Shown here in pieces: positions 1 to 8,558 of a stretch of DNA of 64,000 nucleotides (its first letter is position 1; every line of letters begins with the position of its first letter). The notes under the pieces were generated by a model, which ran no database searches, had not been told where the DNA came from, and saw only the letters and a program-made list of their open reading frames with translations. Where the stretch lies: assembly GCA_016194905.1 (NCBI GenBank), contig JACQAP010000017.1, positions 1 to 64,000 of the forward strand, given 5' to 3'. The translations under genes and the position numbers were made by a program. The DNA is from Betaproteobacteria bacterium (GTDB taxonomy: Bacteria; Pseudomonadota; Gammaproteobacteria; Burkholderiales; JACQAP01).

Positions 1-126
1 AACAGCGTGGCAGAGCTCACCATCGAGCACATATCCTCGAGACTTCGTGATGAAGCGGATGGAAAATTACAGGAGACGGCTGGCTACACGCGCAGGCGCA
101 TGCACAAGGAAACCACCGCCGACTAG
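1..126 (+). CDS. C-terminal end of an unrecognised protein (5' end outside window)
   Basis: An open frame in phase with base 1 runs from the window edge to TAG at 124-126 and gives 41 residues ending MHKETTAD. The visible part is charged (Arg, Glu, Lys) and probably helical. I recognise no motif and see no strong terminator after it. It is either the tail of a gene that starts upstream or a chance open frame. Confidence 0.35.
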   Translation, partial: NSVAELTIEHISSRLRDEADGKLQETAGYTRRRMHKETTAD

Positions 127-545
127 GCGGTTTAGTTCAACTTGTAATTATCCTGCACCGTCGCGGGATAACACCGCGTTGTTGGGATAATCCAGACTTC
201 TTGTTCGGATAACAAGGCGCGTGTTGGGATAGCACATCAGTGCAAGATAACAAGACTCTCGTCATATTTCCTTCATCCCCGCTTCGATAGTTTGGGCACG
301 GAAACGACCTCTGTCTAGAGCATGTAAATGACCGCGTAGGGTCGGACATTGCCGACAAAGGTCCGCTTTCGAGCGTATAGCAAAACTTCTGGAATTGGCC
401 GCGTTCAGCCGTTCAAGAGGCAGGTTAGAGTCGCGATCTAACTTTACAGTACCCGCCAGATCGAATGGCGACTACTGCAACTGAGTAAAGGCGACAAGCC
501 GATCTCGATCTCCTTCCTCTCGCCTCTGATTTCTGGCGGCGCGGC
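127..545. other. Intergenic stretch with repeated GGGATA motifs
   Basis: No convincing gene is seen on either strand. Between about 163 and 250 the words GGGATAAC, TTGGGATAAT, CGGATAAC and TTGGGATAG recur four times at irregular spacing. This could be a cluster of regulator sites or decayed simple repeats. The downstream part (400-545) shows nothing I can name. Confidence 0.4.
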
Positions 546-926
546 TCAATCCGATACGATGATCGTTCCGTTCATTTCCTCGTGGCCGCCGCCGCAGAAG
601 TTGTCGCAGAGGAAGTCGTAGCGGCCCGGCGCGAGCGCTTTGATCGTCACCCGGGTCACCCTGCCGGGAACCAGGTCGGTCCGGATTCCCAGTTCCGGCA
701 CCTTGAAACCGTGCACGAAGTCGAGCGACGTGATCGCCAGGACGGCCGATTGACCGCTCCTGAGCGCGATCTCGTTCGGCGTAAAGCGGAATCGCTGCGC
801 CACCACTTCGATCACCTGCGCATTCCCGGATGCAACGGAACGACGAGCTGTCGCGGCGCCGCCGGCCAATGCGCCGAGCAATGCGATGGCGCCGACCTGC
901 CTGAGTGCCTGTCGCCTGTTCATCAT
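546..926 (-). CDS. Exported CuA-type cupredoxin (cytochrome oxidase subunit II-like domain)
   Basis: This is a 126-residue protein with an N-terminal signal (twin Arg near residues 4-5, hydrophobic stretch 10-28) and a single cupredoxin domain. The C-terminal half carries the CuA ligand pattern of COX2: H72 in DFVHGF, then C107, C111, H115 and M118 in CDNFCGGGHEEM. It lacks the COX2 transmembrane helices, so it should be a soluble or lipid-free periplasmic electron carrier or copper protein. The start ATG overlaps the TGA of the upstream phosphoesterase gene by one base (TGATG), which implies translational coupling and an operon. The ligand set is complete, so binding of a binuclear copper centre is likely but inferred. 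Confidence 0.85.
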   Translation of the reverse strand: MMNRRQALRQVGAIALLGALAGGAATARRSVASGNAQVIEVVAQRFRFTPNEIALRSGQSAVLAITSLDFVHGFKVPELGIRTDLVPGRVTRVTIKALAPGRYDFLCDNFCGGGHEEMNGTIIVSD

Positions 927-1822
927 CAGCCCTTCACGACCGGGAACTCGGTGATCTTGTAGCGGGCGTCGTTGACTTCCGTTTCGACTTCCCTGAAGCC
1001 CAGTCCCTTGTTTGGCTGCGCCGGATCCCACGGCAGCGGCGCACGCTTGGGCTGGGACATGGGCGCCGGCAGCGGAAAGATCAGCGACTTTGCCGAGTGG
1101 TGAGCGATATGCCCGGTCTGATGGTGATGCTCCTGGTGGATGTGGCCGTAGAACACGGTCACGTTCGGATAGGGCATGAGAATTTCGATCGCCTTTGCGC
1201 CGTCGCGGGTCGCCCAATCCCAGGCTGGCGCCAGATCGAACAGCGGGCGATGCGTAAACACGACGATCGGCGTGGACTTTCCGAGCCTGGCGAGATCGGC
1301 TTTCAGCCACTGCAACTGGGTTTCGCCCACGCTCGCGCCGGGATCGGAGACGTTGTCGAGCACGACGAAGTGCACGCCTTTGTGATCGAACGAATAGTGC
1401 GTCTCGCCGAACAGCTCCTTGTACGCCGCGCCGCTGTCGAGCGAGGCATCGTGTTCTCCGGGCATGAAGCGCACGTCTTTGACCTTGAGTTCGCTTACGA
1501 TGCCGCGAAACTCGGTCAAGCGCCGGCGCCGCTCCGCGGAATCGTCGGTGGTGTGGGTCAGGTCGCCCGTGAACATGATGAAGTCGGGCTGGATATCCAG
1601 CGCATTGACGGTCGCCACGGCTTTGCGCAGCGTGCTGTCAGCCTGCGGGTTGGCGGGGCCGCTGTATCCCCAGTGGGTATCGGACAACTGCACGAAAAAG
1701 AATTCCTCGTAACCCGCGGTACCGTTCTTCCCGGCAGCGCGGACCGAACCGGGCAAGGCGGACCCGAAGACGGCACCGCCACCCACGGCGGCCAATTGCA
1801 GAAAACGTCGGCGATCGATCAT
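926..1822 (-). CDS. Tat-exported calcineurin-like metallophosphoesterase
   Basis: This 298-residue protein begins with a Tat signal (DRRRFLQL followed by an Ala/Gly-rich segment to about residue 30). The metallophosphoesterase motifs appear in order: D48 and H50 in LSDTHWG, GDLTH at 86-90, PGEHD at 121-125 (Glu where most members have Asn), THRPLF near 207 and GHIH near 240. It probably hydrolyses a phosphoester in the periplasm; the substrate cannot be told. It is the first gene of a two-gene operon with the CuA-like cupredoxin and is transcribed divergently from an ECF sigma gene, which may control it. Confidence 0.85.
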   Translation of the reverse strand: MIDRRRFLQLAAVGGGAVFGSALPGSVRAAGKNGTAGYEEFFFVQLSDTHWGYSGPANPQADSTLRKAVATVNALDIQPDFIMFTGDLTHTTDDSAERRRRLTEFRGIVSELKVKDVRFMPGEHDASLDSGAAYKELFGETHYSFDHKGVHFVVLDNVSDPGASVGETQLQWLKADLARLGKSTPIVVFTHRPLFDLAPAWDWATRDGAKAIEILMPYPNVTVFYGHIHQEHHHQTGHIAHHSAKSLIFPLPAPMSQPKRAPLPWDPAQPNKGLGFREVETEVNDARYKITEFPVVKG

Positions 1823-1901
1823 TGTGATTCTCCTGAAGATTGATGGGACGGCAGGCCGCAGCCTGTGCTTCCGGAGTGCAATACCGGACGCCGCCCGGCC
1901 T

Positions 1902-1935
1902 TATTCCCGGTGCAACGCAAAAAATGCGGGAATAA
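1902..1935. promoter_or_regulatory. Inverted repeat in the divergent phosphoesterase/sigma intergenic region
   Basis: Perfect 9-bp arms TTATTCCCG (1902-1910) and CGGGAATAA (1927-1935) are separated by 16 bases. They lie between two divergent promoters, so this is a candidate operator or a short hairpin in the leader of either gene. A GGAAC word at 1964-1968, typical of ECF -35 elements, lies nearby, but I cannot fix a -10 for it. Confidence 0.45.
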
Positions 1936-2056
1936 AACGCCCTGCCGCCCGGTATGGCATCGAGGAACCTGCGCAATAGGGCACAACGGAAACGGAAACC
2001 AAAAATTGGCCGGCATACAATATTCAGCTCGAAGCCGCAATCGCGGAGGAGCCGGG

Positions 2057-2593
2057 TTGGACATCAGGACACAGCAATTCGAGGCGGTGGTGCTTCCGCA
2101 TCTCGACGCGGCCTATAACCTGGCCCGCTGGCTGCTGAAGGACGACGACAGCGCGCGGGACGCGGTACAGGACGCGTATCTGCGCGCCTTCCGCTTCTTC
2201 GATCACCTGCGGGGCGAGGAGGCGCGGCCCTGGTTGCTCGCGATCGTGCGCAACACCTGCTACTCGCTGCTGGGCAAGCGCCGGCAGTTCGGCGACCAGA
2301 TCGAGTTCGACGAAGAGCGCGACAGCGAGTTCGCCGAACGATCGGCCGAAGCCGGTGGGGGCGATCCTGCGATGCGGCTGATCCGCAAAATCGAGAGCGC
2401 CCGCATCGACGAAGCGATCGAGCGGCTGCCGTCGGTTTACCGCGAGGTGATCGTGTTGAGGGAACTCGAAGAACTTGCCTACGAGGAAATTGCGCTGATC
2501 GCAAACGTTCCCGTCGGCACGGTCATGTCGCGCTTATCGCGCGCCCGGGCGATGCTCCGCGCGCGTCTGGGCCGGCTGGACGAGGAAGGATGA
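2057..2593 (+). CDS. ECF-family RNA polymerase sigma factor
   Basis: The start chosen is TTG at 2057, because a strong GGAGGA (2045-2050) sits six bases upstream and the protein then begins directly at region 2. It has 178 residues. Region 2 covers about residues 5-75 (DDDSARDAVQDAYLRAF, then RPWLLAIVRNTC). Region 4 is the last ~60 residues, with the helix-turn-helix around LAYEEIALIANVPVGTVMSRLSR (only in part conserved at the tip). An acidic linker lies between them. The next gene, four bases downstream, encodes a membrane-anchored anti-sigma factor. The pair probably controls itself and may control the divergent exported proteins. Confidence 0.9.
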   Translation: MDIRTQQFEAVVLPHLDAAYNLARWLLKDDDSARDAVQDAYLRAFRFFDHLRGEEARPWLLAIVRNTCYSLLGKRRQFGDQIEFDEERDSEFAERSAEAGGGDPAMRLIRKIESARIDEAIERLPSVYREVIVLRELEELAYEEIALIANVPVGTVMSRLSRARAMLRARLGRLDEEG

Positions 2594-2596
2594 GCC

Positions 2597-3277
2597 ATGG
2601 ACGAACGTGACGATGATCTGAGCGCACTGATCAAGGCCGGGGCGACCCGTCATGTCGCGCCACCGCAGCTCAGAGCGCGGATCGACGCGAGGATCGCGGA
2701 GATCGGCACGGGCCGCGCTGGGGAGATTGCCGCGGCGGGAGCGCTGGCCTTGCCGATGGAAGCGTGGCGGCGCTGGACGAACATGGGCGCGGCTTTCGCA
2801 GTCGGCGTCGTGGCCAGTATCGCGGTGATGCTGGCATTGCGCGGTACCGGCGATGAGGATCGCATTGCGCAGGCGGTCGTGGACAGCCATGTCCGGTCCT
2901 TGATGAGTGCGCATCTGGTCGACGTGGAATCGTCGGACAAGCACGCGGTGAAGCCGTGGTTCTCGGGCAAGCTCGACTATGCGCCGCCGGTGAAAGATCT
3001 TGCTGCCGAAGGCATTCCTCTCGCTGGCGGCCGGCTCGATTATCTGGGTCAGCGCCCGGTCGCGGCGCTGGTATATCGGCTGAAGCGGCACACGATCAAT
3101 GTTTTCGTCTGGCCCGACGCTGGCGAATCATCGAAAGACCCGGTGTTCGCCGTGCGCCAGGGGTTCAATGTCGCGCACTGGACCGGCGATGGCATGCAGT
3201 TCTGGGCCGTGTCCGACGTGAATGCCGGCGAATTGCGCGACGTCGTGCGTTTGCTCGCCTCGGGAGATCGTCCTTAA
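2597..3277 (+). CDS. Membrane-anchored anti-sigma factor
   Basis: This 226-residue protein has a charged cytoplasmic N-terminus (1-60), one transmembrane helix (about 62-81, GAAFAVGVVASIAVMLA) and a periplasmic C-terminal domain of ~145 residues. It starts three bases after the sigma gene stop. The layout is that of ECF anti-sigma factors of the RsiW/ChrR-like transmembrane regulator type. No HxxxCxxC zinc motif is visible in the cytoplasmic part, so it is a non-ZAS type. It should hold the sigma factor at the membrane until a periplasmic signal releases it; the signal is unknown. Confidence 0.8.
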   Translation: MDERDDDLSALIKAGATRHVAPPQLRARIDARIAEIGTGRAGEIAAAGALALPMEAWRRWTNMGAAFAVGVVASIAVMLALRGTGDEDRIAQAVVDSHVRSLMSAHLVDVESSDKHAVKPWFSGKLDYAPPVKDLAAEGIPLAGGRLDYLGQRPVAALVYRLKRHTINVFVWPDAGESSKDPVFAVRQGFNVAHWTGDGMQFWAVSDVNAGELRDVVRLLASGDRP

Positions 3278-3399
3278 GTCTGGCTTAAGAAAACACCGTT
3301 AGATTCCGCGTTTCGATCCGGATGCCTGGCGGCATGGAGTACAGTAAAATGACAGCCGGCGCCGGAAGGCCCTAAACTTTCAACCCAGCGAATCCGTTC

Positions 3400-5097
3400 T
3401 TGTTCCGCACCAGTTTGCCCGAGTCGATTCCGTCGCCAGTCGTCGCACCCGGCGGGCCCATCGGCGCCCAGGTGCGCCGGTGGATCGCATATCACCCGAC
3501 CGCGATCGCGCTGCTGATCTTCTGCGCGTGGATGCTGCCCGGCCTGATCGGCCACGATCCGTGGAAGCCCGACGAAGGTTACACCTTCGGTCTCGTCAAT
3601 CACATCCTGCGCACCGGCGACTGGGTTGTGCCGACGCTGGCCGGCGAGCCCTTCATGGAAAAGCCGCCGATCTTCTATCTGGTGGCGGCCTTGTTCGCCA
3701 AGATCGCCTCGCCGGTCCTTCCGCTGTACGACGCCGCGCGGCTCGCCTGCGCATTCTTCGTCGGCCTCGCCGCGCTGTTCACGGCGCGCGCCAGTTCGGT
3801 GCTGTTGCCATCGCGGCCTGTGTGGGTCGCGCCGTTGCTGCTGATCGGCAGCCTCGGGCTGGCGATCCACGCGCACCAACTCGTCACCGACAATGCGCTG
3901 CTGTGCGGATTCGCGATCGCGATCTACGGTTTCGCGCTTGCATTGCGGCGCCCGCTTGCCGGCGGATTCTGGCTCGGGTCCGGCATCGGCCTCGGCTTCA
4001 TGGCGAAAGGCCTGCTCGCCCCCGGCGTGATCGGCATCACCGCGCTGCTGCTGCCTGTGTGTTATGCGCAGTGGCGCACGCGGCGCTATCTCGCCGTGTT
4101 GTGCATTGCCTTCCTCGCGGCGGCGCCGTGGCTCGGCATCTGGTCGGTGGCGCTCTACCTGCGGTCCCCGCAGCTTTTCATCGACTGGTTCTGGACCAAC
4201 AACTTCGGCCGCTTCCTCGGTTTTGCGCACCTCGGCCCCGTGGCGGAACCGTATGCCTATACGAAGCTTCTGCTCTGGTTTGCGTTGCCTTCGCTGCCGT
4301 TCGCGCTGCGCGCGTTGTGGATCCGGCGCCGGCAAGTGCGCACGGATGCGGCGCTGCAGATTGCAACCACGGTGTTCGCAGTGATGTTCACCGTGCTGAG
4401 CGCCGCCGCCGATGCGCGCGAACTGTATGCGATGCCGTTGCTGATCCCGCTGGCACTGCTCGGCGTCTTGGGATTGGAGAACCTGCCGCCGGTCGTGACA
4501 CGATACTTTCACTGGCTAACCGCGTTGCTGTTCACCGGCCTCGCGCTTGCCGTATGGGCATGCTGGTTTGCGGTCGATCTGGGCTTTCCCGCGCAACTTT
4601 CAGCCTCCCTGCAGCAGAAGCAGCCGCTCTATGCGCCTCATGTCCGACTGTTGTTGCTGTGCATCGCGCTCGTGCTCAGCGCGGGATGGCTGACGCTGAT
4701 TTCGAACAGGTCGGGGCGGTACCGGTCGGTGATGATCTGGGCCGCCGGCGTTGCAACGGTGTGGGGGCTGCTTGGCACGCTGATGGTGAACTGGGTCGAC
4801 ACGGGCATGACCTATCGCGGGATGCTGCCCGAACTGGCGCGGGCGCTGCCGGCAGATCACGGCTGCATTGCAAGCCGGTCGCTCGGCGAATCCCAGCGGG
4901 GAATCTTCGAATACTTCTCGGGTATCGTCACCGAGCGGCAGGAGAACGCCTCGGCGCGCAACGATTGCGGCCTGCTTCTGGTGCAGACCCGCGCACCCCG
5001 CGCACAGTCGCCCGGCGAACCATGGTCGCTGTTCTGGGACGGCTCACGGCCCGGCGACCGTCACGAACACTTCTGGCTTTACCGGAAAATGCAGTAA
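3400..5097 (+). CDS. Glycosyltransferase family 39 / ArnT-like membrane protein
   Basis: This ~565-residue protein has about 11-12 hydrophobic segments. It carries the GT39/ArnT/PMT hallmark acidic pair after the first membrane helix (HDPWKPDEG, D58-E59) and the EKPPIFY motif near residue 87. Such enzymes move a sugar from a polyprenyl-phosphate donor to lipid A or a protein on the periplasmic side. The start is uncertain: TTG at 3400 is the first possible one, and a GTG (about 3472) would remove 24 residues. The upstream gap contains CTTAAG-TCTGG-CTTAAG, a weak hairpin just after the anti-sigma stop. Confidence 0.85.
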   Translation: MFRTSLPESIPSPVVAPGGPIGAQVRRWIAYHPTAIALLIFCAWMLPGLIGHDPWKPDEGYTFGLVNHILRTGDWVVPTLAGEPFMEKPPIFYLVAALFAKIASPVLPLYDAARLACAFFVGLAALFTARASSVLLPSRPVWVAPLLLIGSLGLAIHAHQLVTDNALLCGFAIAIYGFALALRRPLAGGFWLGSGIGLGFMAKGLLAPGVIGITALLLPVCYAQWRTRRYLAVLCIAFLAAAPWLGIWSVALYLRSPQLFIDWFWTNNFGRFLGFAHLGPVAEPYAYTKLLLWFALPSLPFALRALWIRRRQVRTDAALQIATTVFAVMFTVLSAAADARELYAMPLLIPLALLGVLGLENLPPVVTRYFHWLTALLFTGLALAVWACWFAVDLGFPAQLSASLQQKQPLYAPHVRLLLLCIALVLSAGWLTLISNRSGRYRSVMIWAAGVATVWGLLGTLMVNWVDTGMTYRGMLPELARALPADHGCIASRSLGESQRGIFEYFSGIVTERQENASARNDCGLLLVQTRAPRAQSPGEPWSLFWDGSRPGDRHEHFWLYRKMQ

Positions 5098-5137
5098 AAA
5101 AACCTTTGCCACGATGCGGACGATGTCCGCAGAGCGA

Positions 5138-5219
5138 TGGAATTGTAGTTCCGGCATAACATTGGCCTTCGCAAATGTTAGCCTCCACTGAAACGCGCGA
5201 TGGGACTGCGCGTTTTCAC
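5138..5219 (-). repeat. Two-hairpin dispersed repeat, copy A
   Basis: Read on the minus strand, this ~80-bp sequence matches 9284-9363 (+) at roughly nine positions in ten. It holds two hairpins: AAACGCGC/GCGCGTTT, which looks like a rho-independent terminator stem, and TAACATT/AATGTTA. The stems are conserved between the copies while the loops differ. It begins 15 bases after the stop of the DUF6282 gene and so probably ends that transcript. Confidence 0.75.
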
Positions 5220-5233
5220 GGCGGTTTTGCGCC

Positions 5234-6205
5234 TTACTCCTCCAGCCCCAGCAATCGCGCGGGGTTCTTCTTCACCATCAGGTCGATGTCCGCCTGCGAT
5301 ACGCCTTCCTTGAGCAGGCCGGTGATCATGTCTTCCATCCCGTCGGGATGCGTCATCATCGCGTGCTGGCCGAGGTCGGTGGAAAGCACAATGTGCTGTG
5401 CGCCGATGTCGCCGGCCACCTTTGCCACGTCCTTGAGCGTCACCTTGCTCCAGTGCTTCATCCAGGCGTGCTGCGCGTCCGGCCCGGTCATCGACTGCAG
5501 ATAGCAATACTCGATGTAAGCGCCCATCTGCGCGACCTGCCTGGCCTGCTCCATGGACAGGCCGGGGATATTGGTCAGCGCGTGCGTGATGAGGATGTTC
5601 TTCACGCCGAGTTCCTTTGCGCGCCTGACCACGGCCATCACCTCTTCGGCGTGGATGTGCCCGGTCGCCAGCACCAGGTTTTCCCGCGCGATGATCTTCA
5701 GCACTTCCTCGAGCTGCGGCGTCACGACGCCGTTGGGCGCGACGACGATGCCGCTGCCCTTCGGGTCCACCAGCGTCTTGACGTGCTTGTCGGAATCGAA
5801 GGTCGGCAGCCACACCACCTTGCCGCGCCCGCCGGACATCCGGTGCATCCACTCGACCGCCATCGGGTTGATGCCGCCCACGGCGTTGTTGAGCACGATG
5901 CCGCCGAAGATCTCGATGCCGGGCACCATTTTCATGACCAGCACCGCGCGGTCCGCGGTCATGGTGACGTGGTTCTTCAGCACCAGCGCGCGCATGCCTT
6001 TGCGTTTCGCCAGCACGGCGACGTCGATGTCGTCCATGCTGCGTCCGAAAACATCGGGCTCGGAATGCACGTGAAAATCGATCGCGCCCTGCGCGGGGCT
6101 GACTTTGGGCGGCGGGGCGGGGAATCCAACCGGTGGCGCCGTCAGCGCCGGAACGGCGGCCAGGCTCAGTGCGGCGAACGCTGCAGTGATCAGTCGGTTT
6201 TTCAT
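5234..6205 (-). CDS. Exported DUF6282-type metal-dependent hydrolase-like protein
   Basis: The ATG at 6205 is preceded by GGGAGAGAG and opens a signal peptide (residues 1-22, MKNRLITAAFAALSLAA). The 323-residue protein then has the amidohydrolase-like HxH (FHVHSEPD, H45/H47), a KNHVT segment, a central LATGHIHAEE with further His residues and a late STDLGQ Asp. This matches what I know of the DUF6282 family, TIM-barrel proteins with an unknown reaction. It is a single gene with its own terminator-like repeat at the 3' end. The metal role is inferred from the His/Asp pattern. Confidence 0.8.
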   Translation of the reverse strand: MKNRLITAAFAALSLAAVPALTAPPVGFPAPPPKVSPAQGAIDFHVHSEPDVFGRSMDDIDVAVLAKRKGMRALVLKNHVTMTADRAVLVMKMVPGIEIFGGIVLNNAVGGINPMAVEWMHRMSGGRGKVVWLPTFDSDKHVKTLVDPKGSGIVVAPNGVVTPQLEEVLKIIARENLVLATGHIHAEEVMAVVRRAKELGVKNILITHALTNIPGLSMEQARQVAQMGAYIEYCYLQSMTGPDAQHAWMKHWSKVTLKDVAKVAGDIGAQHIVLSTDLGQHAMMTHPDGMEDMITGLLKEGVSQADIDLMVKKNPARLLGLEE

Positions 6206-6391
6206 GGCGGCTCTCTCCCGGTTATTGGCATCCGGCTCCGGATGCGCTGTGTCCGCCAATGATGCCAGAAGTGAATCCGTGACGGACGTGACACCCCTTT
6301 GACCTTTCACTCGCAATACCGGGATCGGAATATAATTTGCAGCCGGACCGGTAGTACGGTCTCATGGAACCTAGCTCCATATGGAGAGCGA

Positions 6392-6619
6392 ATGAAAAGG
6401 GATTTTGACGTTGTGGTGGAGCGGGATGGCGAGGGCTTCTACGTGGCCTCCGTGCCCTCTTTGCCGGGGTGTCATACCCAGGCAAAATCTCTTGACGAAT
6501 TAATGGTTCGCATCCGCGAAGCAATCGAACTCTGCCTTGAGGTGCAAGGCGGTAAGCCTGAATCTCTCCAGTTCATCGGTGTTCAGCGCGTAACCGTAGC
6601 CGATGGTGACGCTGCCTAG
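6392..6619 (+). CDS. hicB: HicB-like antitoxin
   Basis: This 75-residue protein begins at ATG 6392 behind GGAGAG. It has the HicB N-terminal RNase H-like fold signature: FDVVVERDGEGFYVASVPSL, then PGCHTQAKSLDELMVRIREAIEL. There is no C-terminal DNA-binding extension, as in the short HicB type. In an intact pair it neutralises the mRNA interferase HicA. Its stop overlaps the start of a HicA gene that is broken (next entry), so this is probably an orphaned antitoxin. Confidence 0.85.
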   Translation: MKRDFDVVVERDGEGFYVASVPSLPGCHTQAKSLDELMVRIREAIELCLEVQGGKPESLQFIGVQRVTVADGDAA

Positions 6620-6818
6620 CGTTACCGGAAAACAGCTTATCTCGGCCCTCTCCAAGGCGGGCTTCCAGACAATCCGCATCAAACTGTTTCGGACCCCGAG
6701 TTTTCTCATAGCAGTCAGTACACAGCACGCAGCACTTGCACTTGATTATTCCCTCGCCCTTGACGGGATACCCTGGCGAAGCCCGGAGTACCCCGTCAGA
6801 GGGCCGGGGAGAGGGTGA
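6603..6818 (+). pseudogene. hicA: Truncated HicA toxin gene
   Basis: The first ~27 residues (MVTLPSVTGKQLISALSKAG, then FQTIRIK) match the start of HicA. The frame then runs into unrelated sequence and never reaches the GSHH/H segment that carries the catalytic His. The start overlaps hicB by 17 bases, as in a normal operon. The break falls near base 6684. The toxin is therefore almost certainly inactive; no rest of the gene is visible downstream in another frame. Confidence 0.75.
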
Positions 6819-6830
6819 CCTTTCCCCCGT

Positions 6831-7181
6831 TTACCTTTTGACTCGCAGCGTCGGGAATTGCGAACGCAAGTCCTGAAGCTGCGCTTCGAGCCCGTGAATG
6901 CGTTCGATCAGCGTCAGGGCAACGGACAATGCATTCGCATCGAGATCGAAATCCTCGCGCAGGCGACTCACGGTTCGCACGGCGACAACGCAGTCGGCGG
7001 TGAAGGTCCACTGCGCCGTTTCAGCATTGGTCGGAACCTGCGCATTGATCGGAACCAGCGCGCCGTAGTTGACCAGTTCGCGCAGCAGCTCGGGTGACAA
7101 TCCCGACAACTCCGCCAGTTCCTCGACTGACACCTCGGCATGCTCGCTCAGCCATTGTGCATCGGTGAGTTCGACTTTCAT
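6831..7181 (-). CDS. cbpM: CbpM, modulator of the CbpA co-chaperone
   Basis: This 116-residue MerR-like protein has an N-terminal winged-helix-like segment (VSVEELAELSGLSPELLREL, residues 18-37), a FDLDANALSVALTLIERI helix and a C-terminal coiled coil (GLEAQLQDLRSQF). It overlaps the cbpA stop by ATGA (7178-7181), the standard cbpA-cbpM order. CbpM binds the J-domain of CbpA and limits its action on DnaK. It replaces no other gene here and seems intact. Confidence 0.9.
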   Translation of the reverse strand: MKVELTDAQWLSEHAEVSVEELAELSGLSPELLRELVNYGALVPINAQVPTNAETAQWTFTADCVVAVRTVSRLREDFDLDANALSVALTLIERIHGLEAQLQDLRSQFPTLRVKR

Positions 7182-8125
7182 TTTTCATCTCCTGTCGGAA
7201 ATGACGCGCGCGGATTGAATTTCGAAGCTTCCGCCAATTCCTTGAATAGCGCCTTCTCGCGCTCGCTGGGCGAGGTGGGCACGACGATCTGCACGATCGC
7301 GAACAAGTCGCCTTCGCCTTCGCGCCGTTTCGGCAATCCGCGTTTGCCGAGGCGCAGTTTCTGCCCCGTGTTCGTGCCCGCCGGCACTTTGAGGCGGACC
7401 GGTCCGCCCAGCGTCGGCACTTCCACGCTGGCGCCAAGCGCGGCTTCCCATGGCGACAGCGGCAGATCCAGGTAGAGATCGTGGCCGGTCACGCGGTAGA
7501 GCGGATGCGGCAGCAGCGCGACGGTGAGATACAGATTCCCGTTCGGTCCGCCGTTGAGTCCCTTGCCGCCCTTGCCCGGCAGGCGCAGCCTTTCTCCGTC
7601 CGTCACGCCTTTGGGAATGCGCGCCTTGAACGTCAGCGGCACGCGACGCATGCGGCCGTGCTCGTCGTATTCCGGCACGCTGAGATTCAGCTCCAGTTCA
7701 GTACCGCGCCAGGCATCCTCGATCGTGATCGGCGCAGCGACTTCGTAGTCCTGGCCCGGAATCGGGAAGCTGCCGCCGCGTGCGCCGCCGCCACGCCTGG
7801 CGCCACCGAGCCCGGCGAACAGGTCCGAAAGGTCGATGTCCTCGAACGAGAATTTGCCGTCGCCGAATTGCTGGCCCCAGTCCGGAGGCGGCTGAAAATC
7901 CTCCCCTGGCCGGTGGCTGCCCAGCTTGTCGTAGGCGGCCCGCGCTTCCGGGTCCTTGAGGGTCTTGTAGGCTTCGGAGATATCCTTGAATTTCTCCTCC
8001 CCCTTGGGATCCTTGGAGACGTCCGGATGGGTTTTGTGCGCCAGCTTGCGATACGCCTTCTTTATGGCATCGGCCTGGGCGTCCCGCGGGACGCCCAGGA
8101 TTTCGTAGTAGTCCTTGTATTTCAT
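7178..8125 (-). CDS. cbpA: CbpA, DnaJ-family co-chaperone
   Basis: This 315-residue class B J-protein has a J-domain (residues 1-70) with HPD in AHKTHPDVSK. A Gly/Phe-rich linker follows (GGARRGGGARGGSF, ~105-125), then two C-terminal beta domains (from YEVAAPITIEDAWRG) and the DLYLDLPLSPWEAALG motif. It has no zinc-finger CxxCxGxG repeats, which separates it from DnaJ. It delivers substrates to DnaK and is coupled to cbpM by a four-base overlap. The start at 8125 gives the canonical MKYKDYYEILGV. Confidence 0.95.
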   Translation of the reverse strand: MKYKDYYEILGVPRDAQADAIKKAYRKLAHKTHPDVSKDPKGEEKFKDISEAYKTLKDPEARAAYDKLGSHRPGEDFQPPPDWGQQFGDGKFSFEDIDLSDLFAGLGGARRGGGARGGSFPIPGQDYEVAAPITIEDAWRGTELELNLSVPEYDEHGRMRRVPLTFKARIPKGVTDGERLRLPGKGGKGLNGGPNGNLYLTVALLPHPLYRVTGHDLYLDLPLSPWEAALGASVEVPTLGGPVRLKVPAGTNTGQKLRLGKRGLPKRREGEGDLFAIVQIVVPTSPSEREKALFKELAEASKFNPRASFPTGDEK

Positions 8126-8270
8126 CGGCTGAAGTCCAGGCACGGCCGGTCCGGCCGTTTCATCACCAAGATTACGTCACTTTGACCCGGATTCAAGGCC
8201 TGTGTTTTTCGCTGGCTTTCGATCGCATGATTTTCTATCCTGTCGGATTCTTGAACCGGGGAGCCTCCGC

Positions 8271-8558
8271 ATGTCCGCTTACATGATTGTCGATATCGAA
8301 ATCCACGACCCCGCCGCCTACGATGAATATCGCAAGGTGGTCGGGCCGACCCTGGCTCAGTACGGCGGAAAGTTCGTGGTCCGCGGCGGCAAGATCGACG
8401 TGCTGGAAGGCAGTTGGAATCCGAAGCGCATCGTGATCCTGGAATTCGAAAGCGCCGCGCGCGCCCGCCAGTGGTACGACTCGGAGGAATACCGTGTGCC
8501 GAAGCAGATCCGGATGCGGGCGTCGAAGGGCAATATCGTTGTGGTCGAGGGAGTTTGA
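8271..8558 (+). CDS. DUF1330 family protein
   Basis: This 95-residue protein begins at ATG 8271. It has the dimeric alpha-beta-barrel pattern of DUF1330: AYMIVDIEIHDPAAYDEYRK, KFVVRGG, then LEGSWNPKRIVILEFES and WYDSEEYR. Function is unknown for the family. It stands alone and is divergent from cbpA. A start 69 bases further up is possible but would add an unrelated leader. Confidence 0.85.
   Translation: MSAYMIVDIEIHDPAAYDEYRKVVGPTLAQYGGKFVVRGGKIDVLEGSWNPKRIVILEFESAARARQWYDSEEYRVPKQIRMRASKGNIVVVEGV

Noticed and set aside
137-358. Minus-strand frame near the window start
   Set aside because: Short, Ser/Arg/Cys-rich, no start signal, covers the GGGATA repeats.
905-1843. Plus-strand open frame opposite the phosphoesterase gene
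   Set aside because: No motif, His/Arg/Val-rich composition of a shadow frame; the minus strand carries the complete metal-site motifs.
3274-4512. Long minus-strand open frame (412 codons) opposite the GT39 gene
   Set aside because: Its product is Arg/Gln/Glu-rich low complexity typical of an antisense frame in GC-rich DNA; the plus strand has a full membrane-protein family match.
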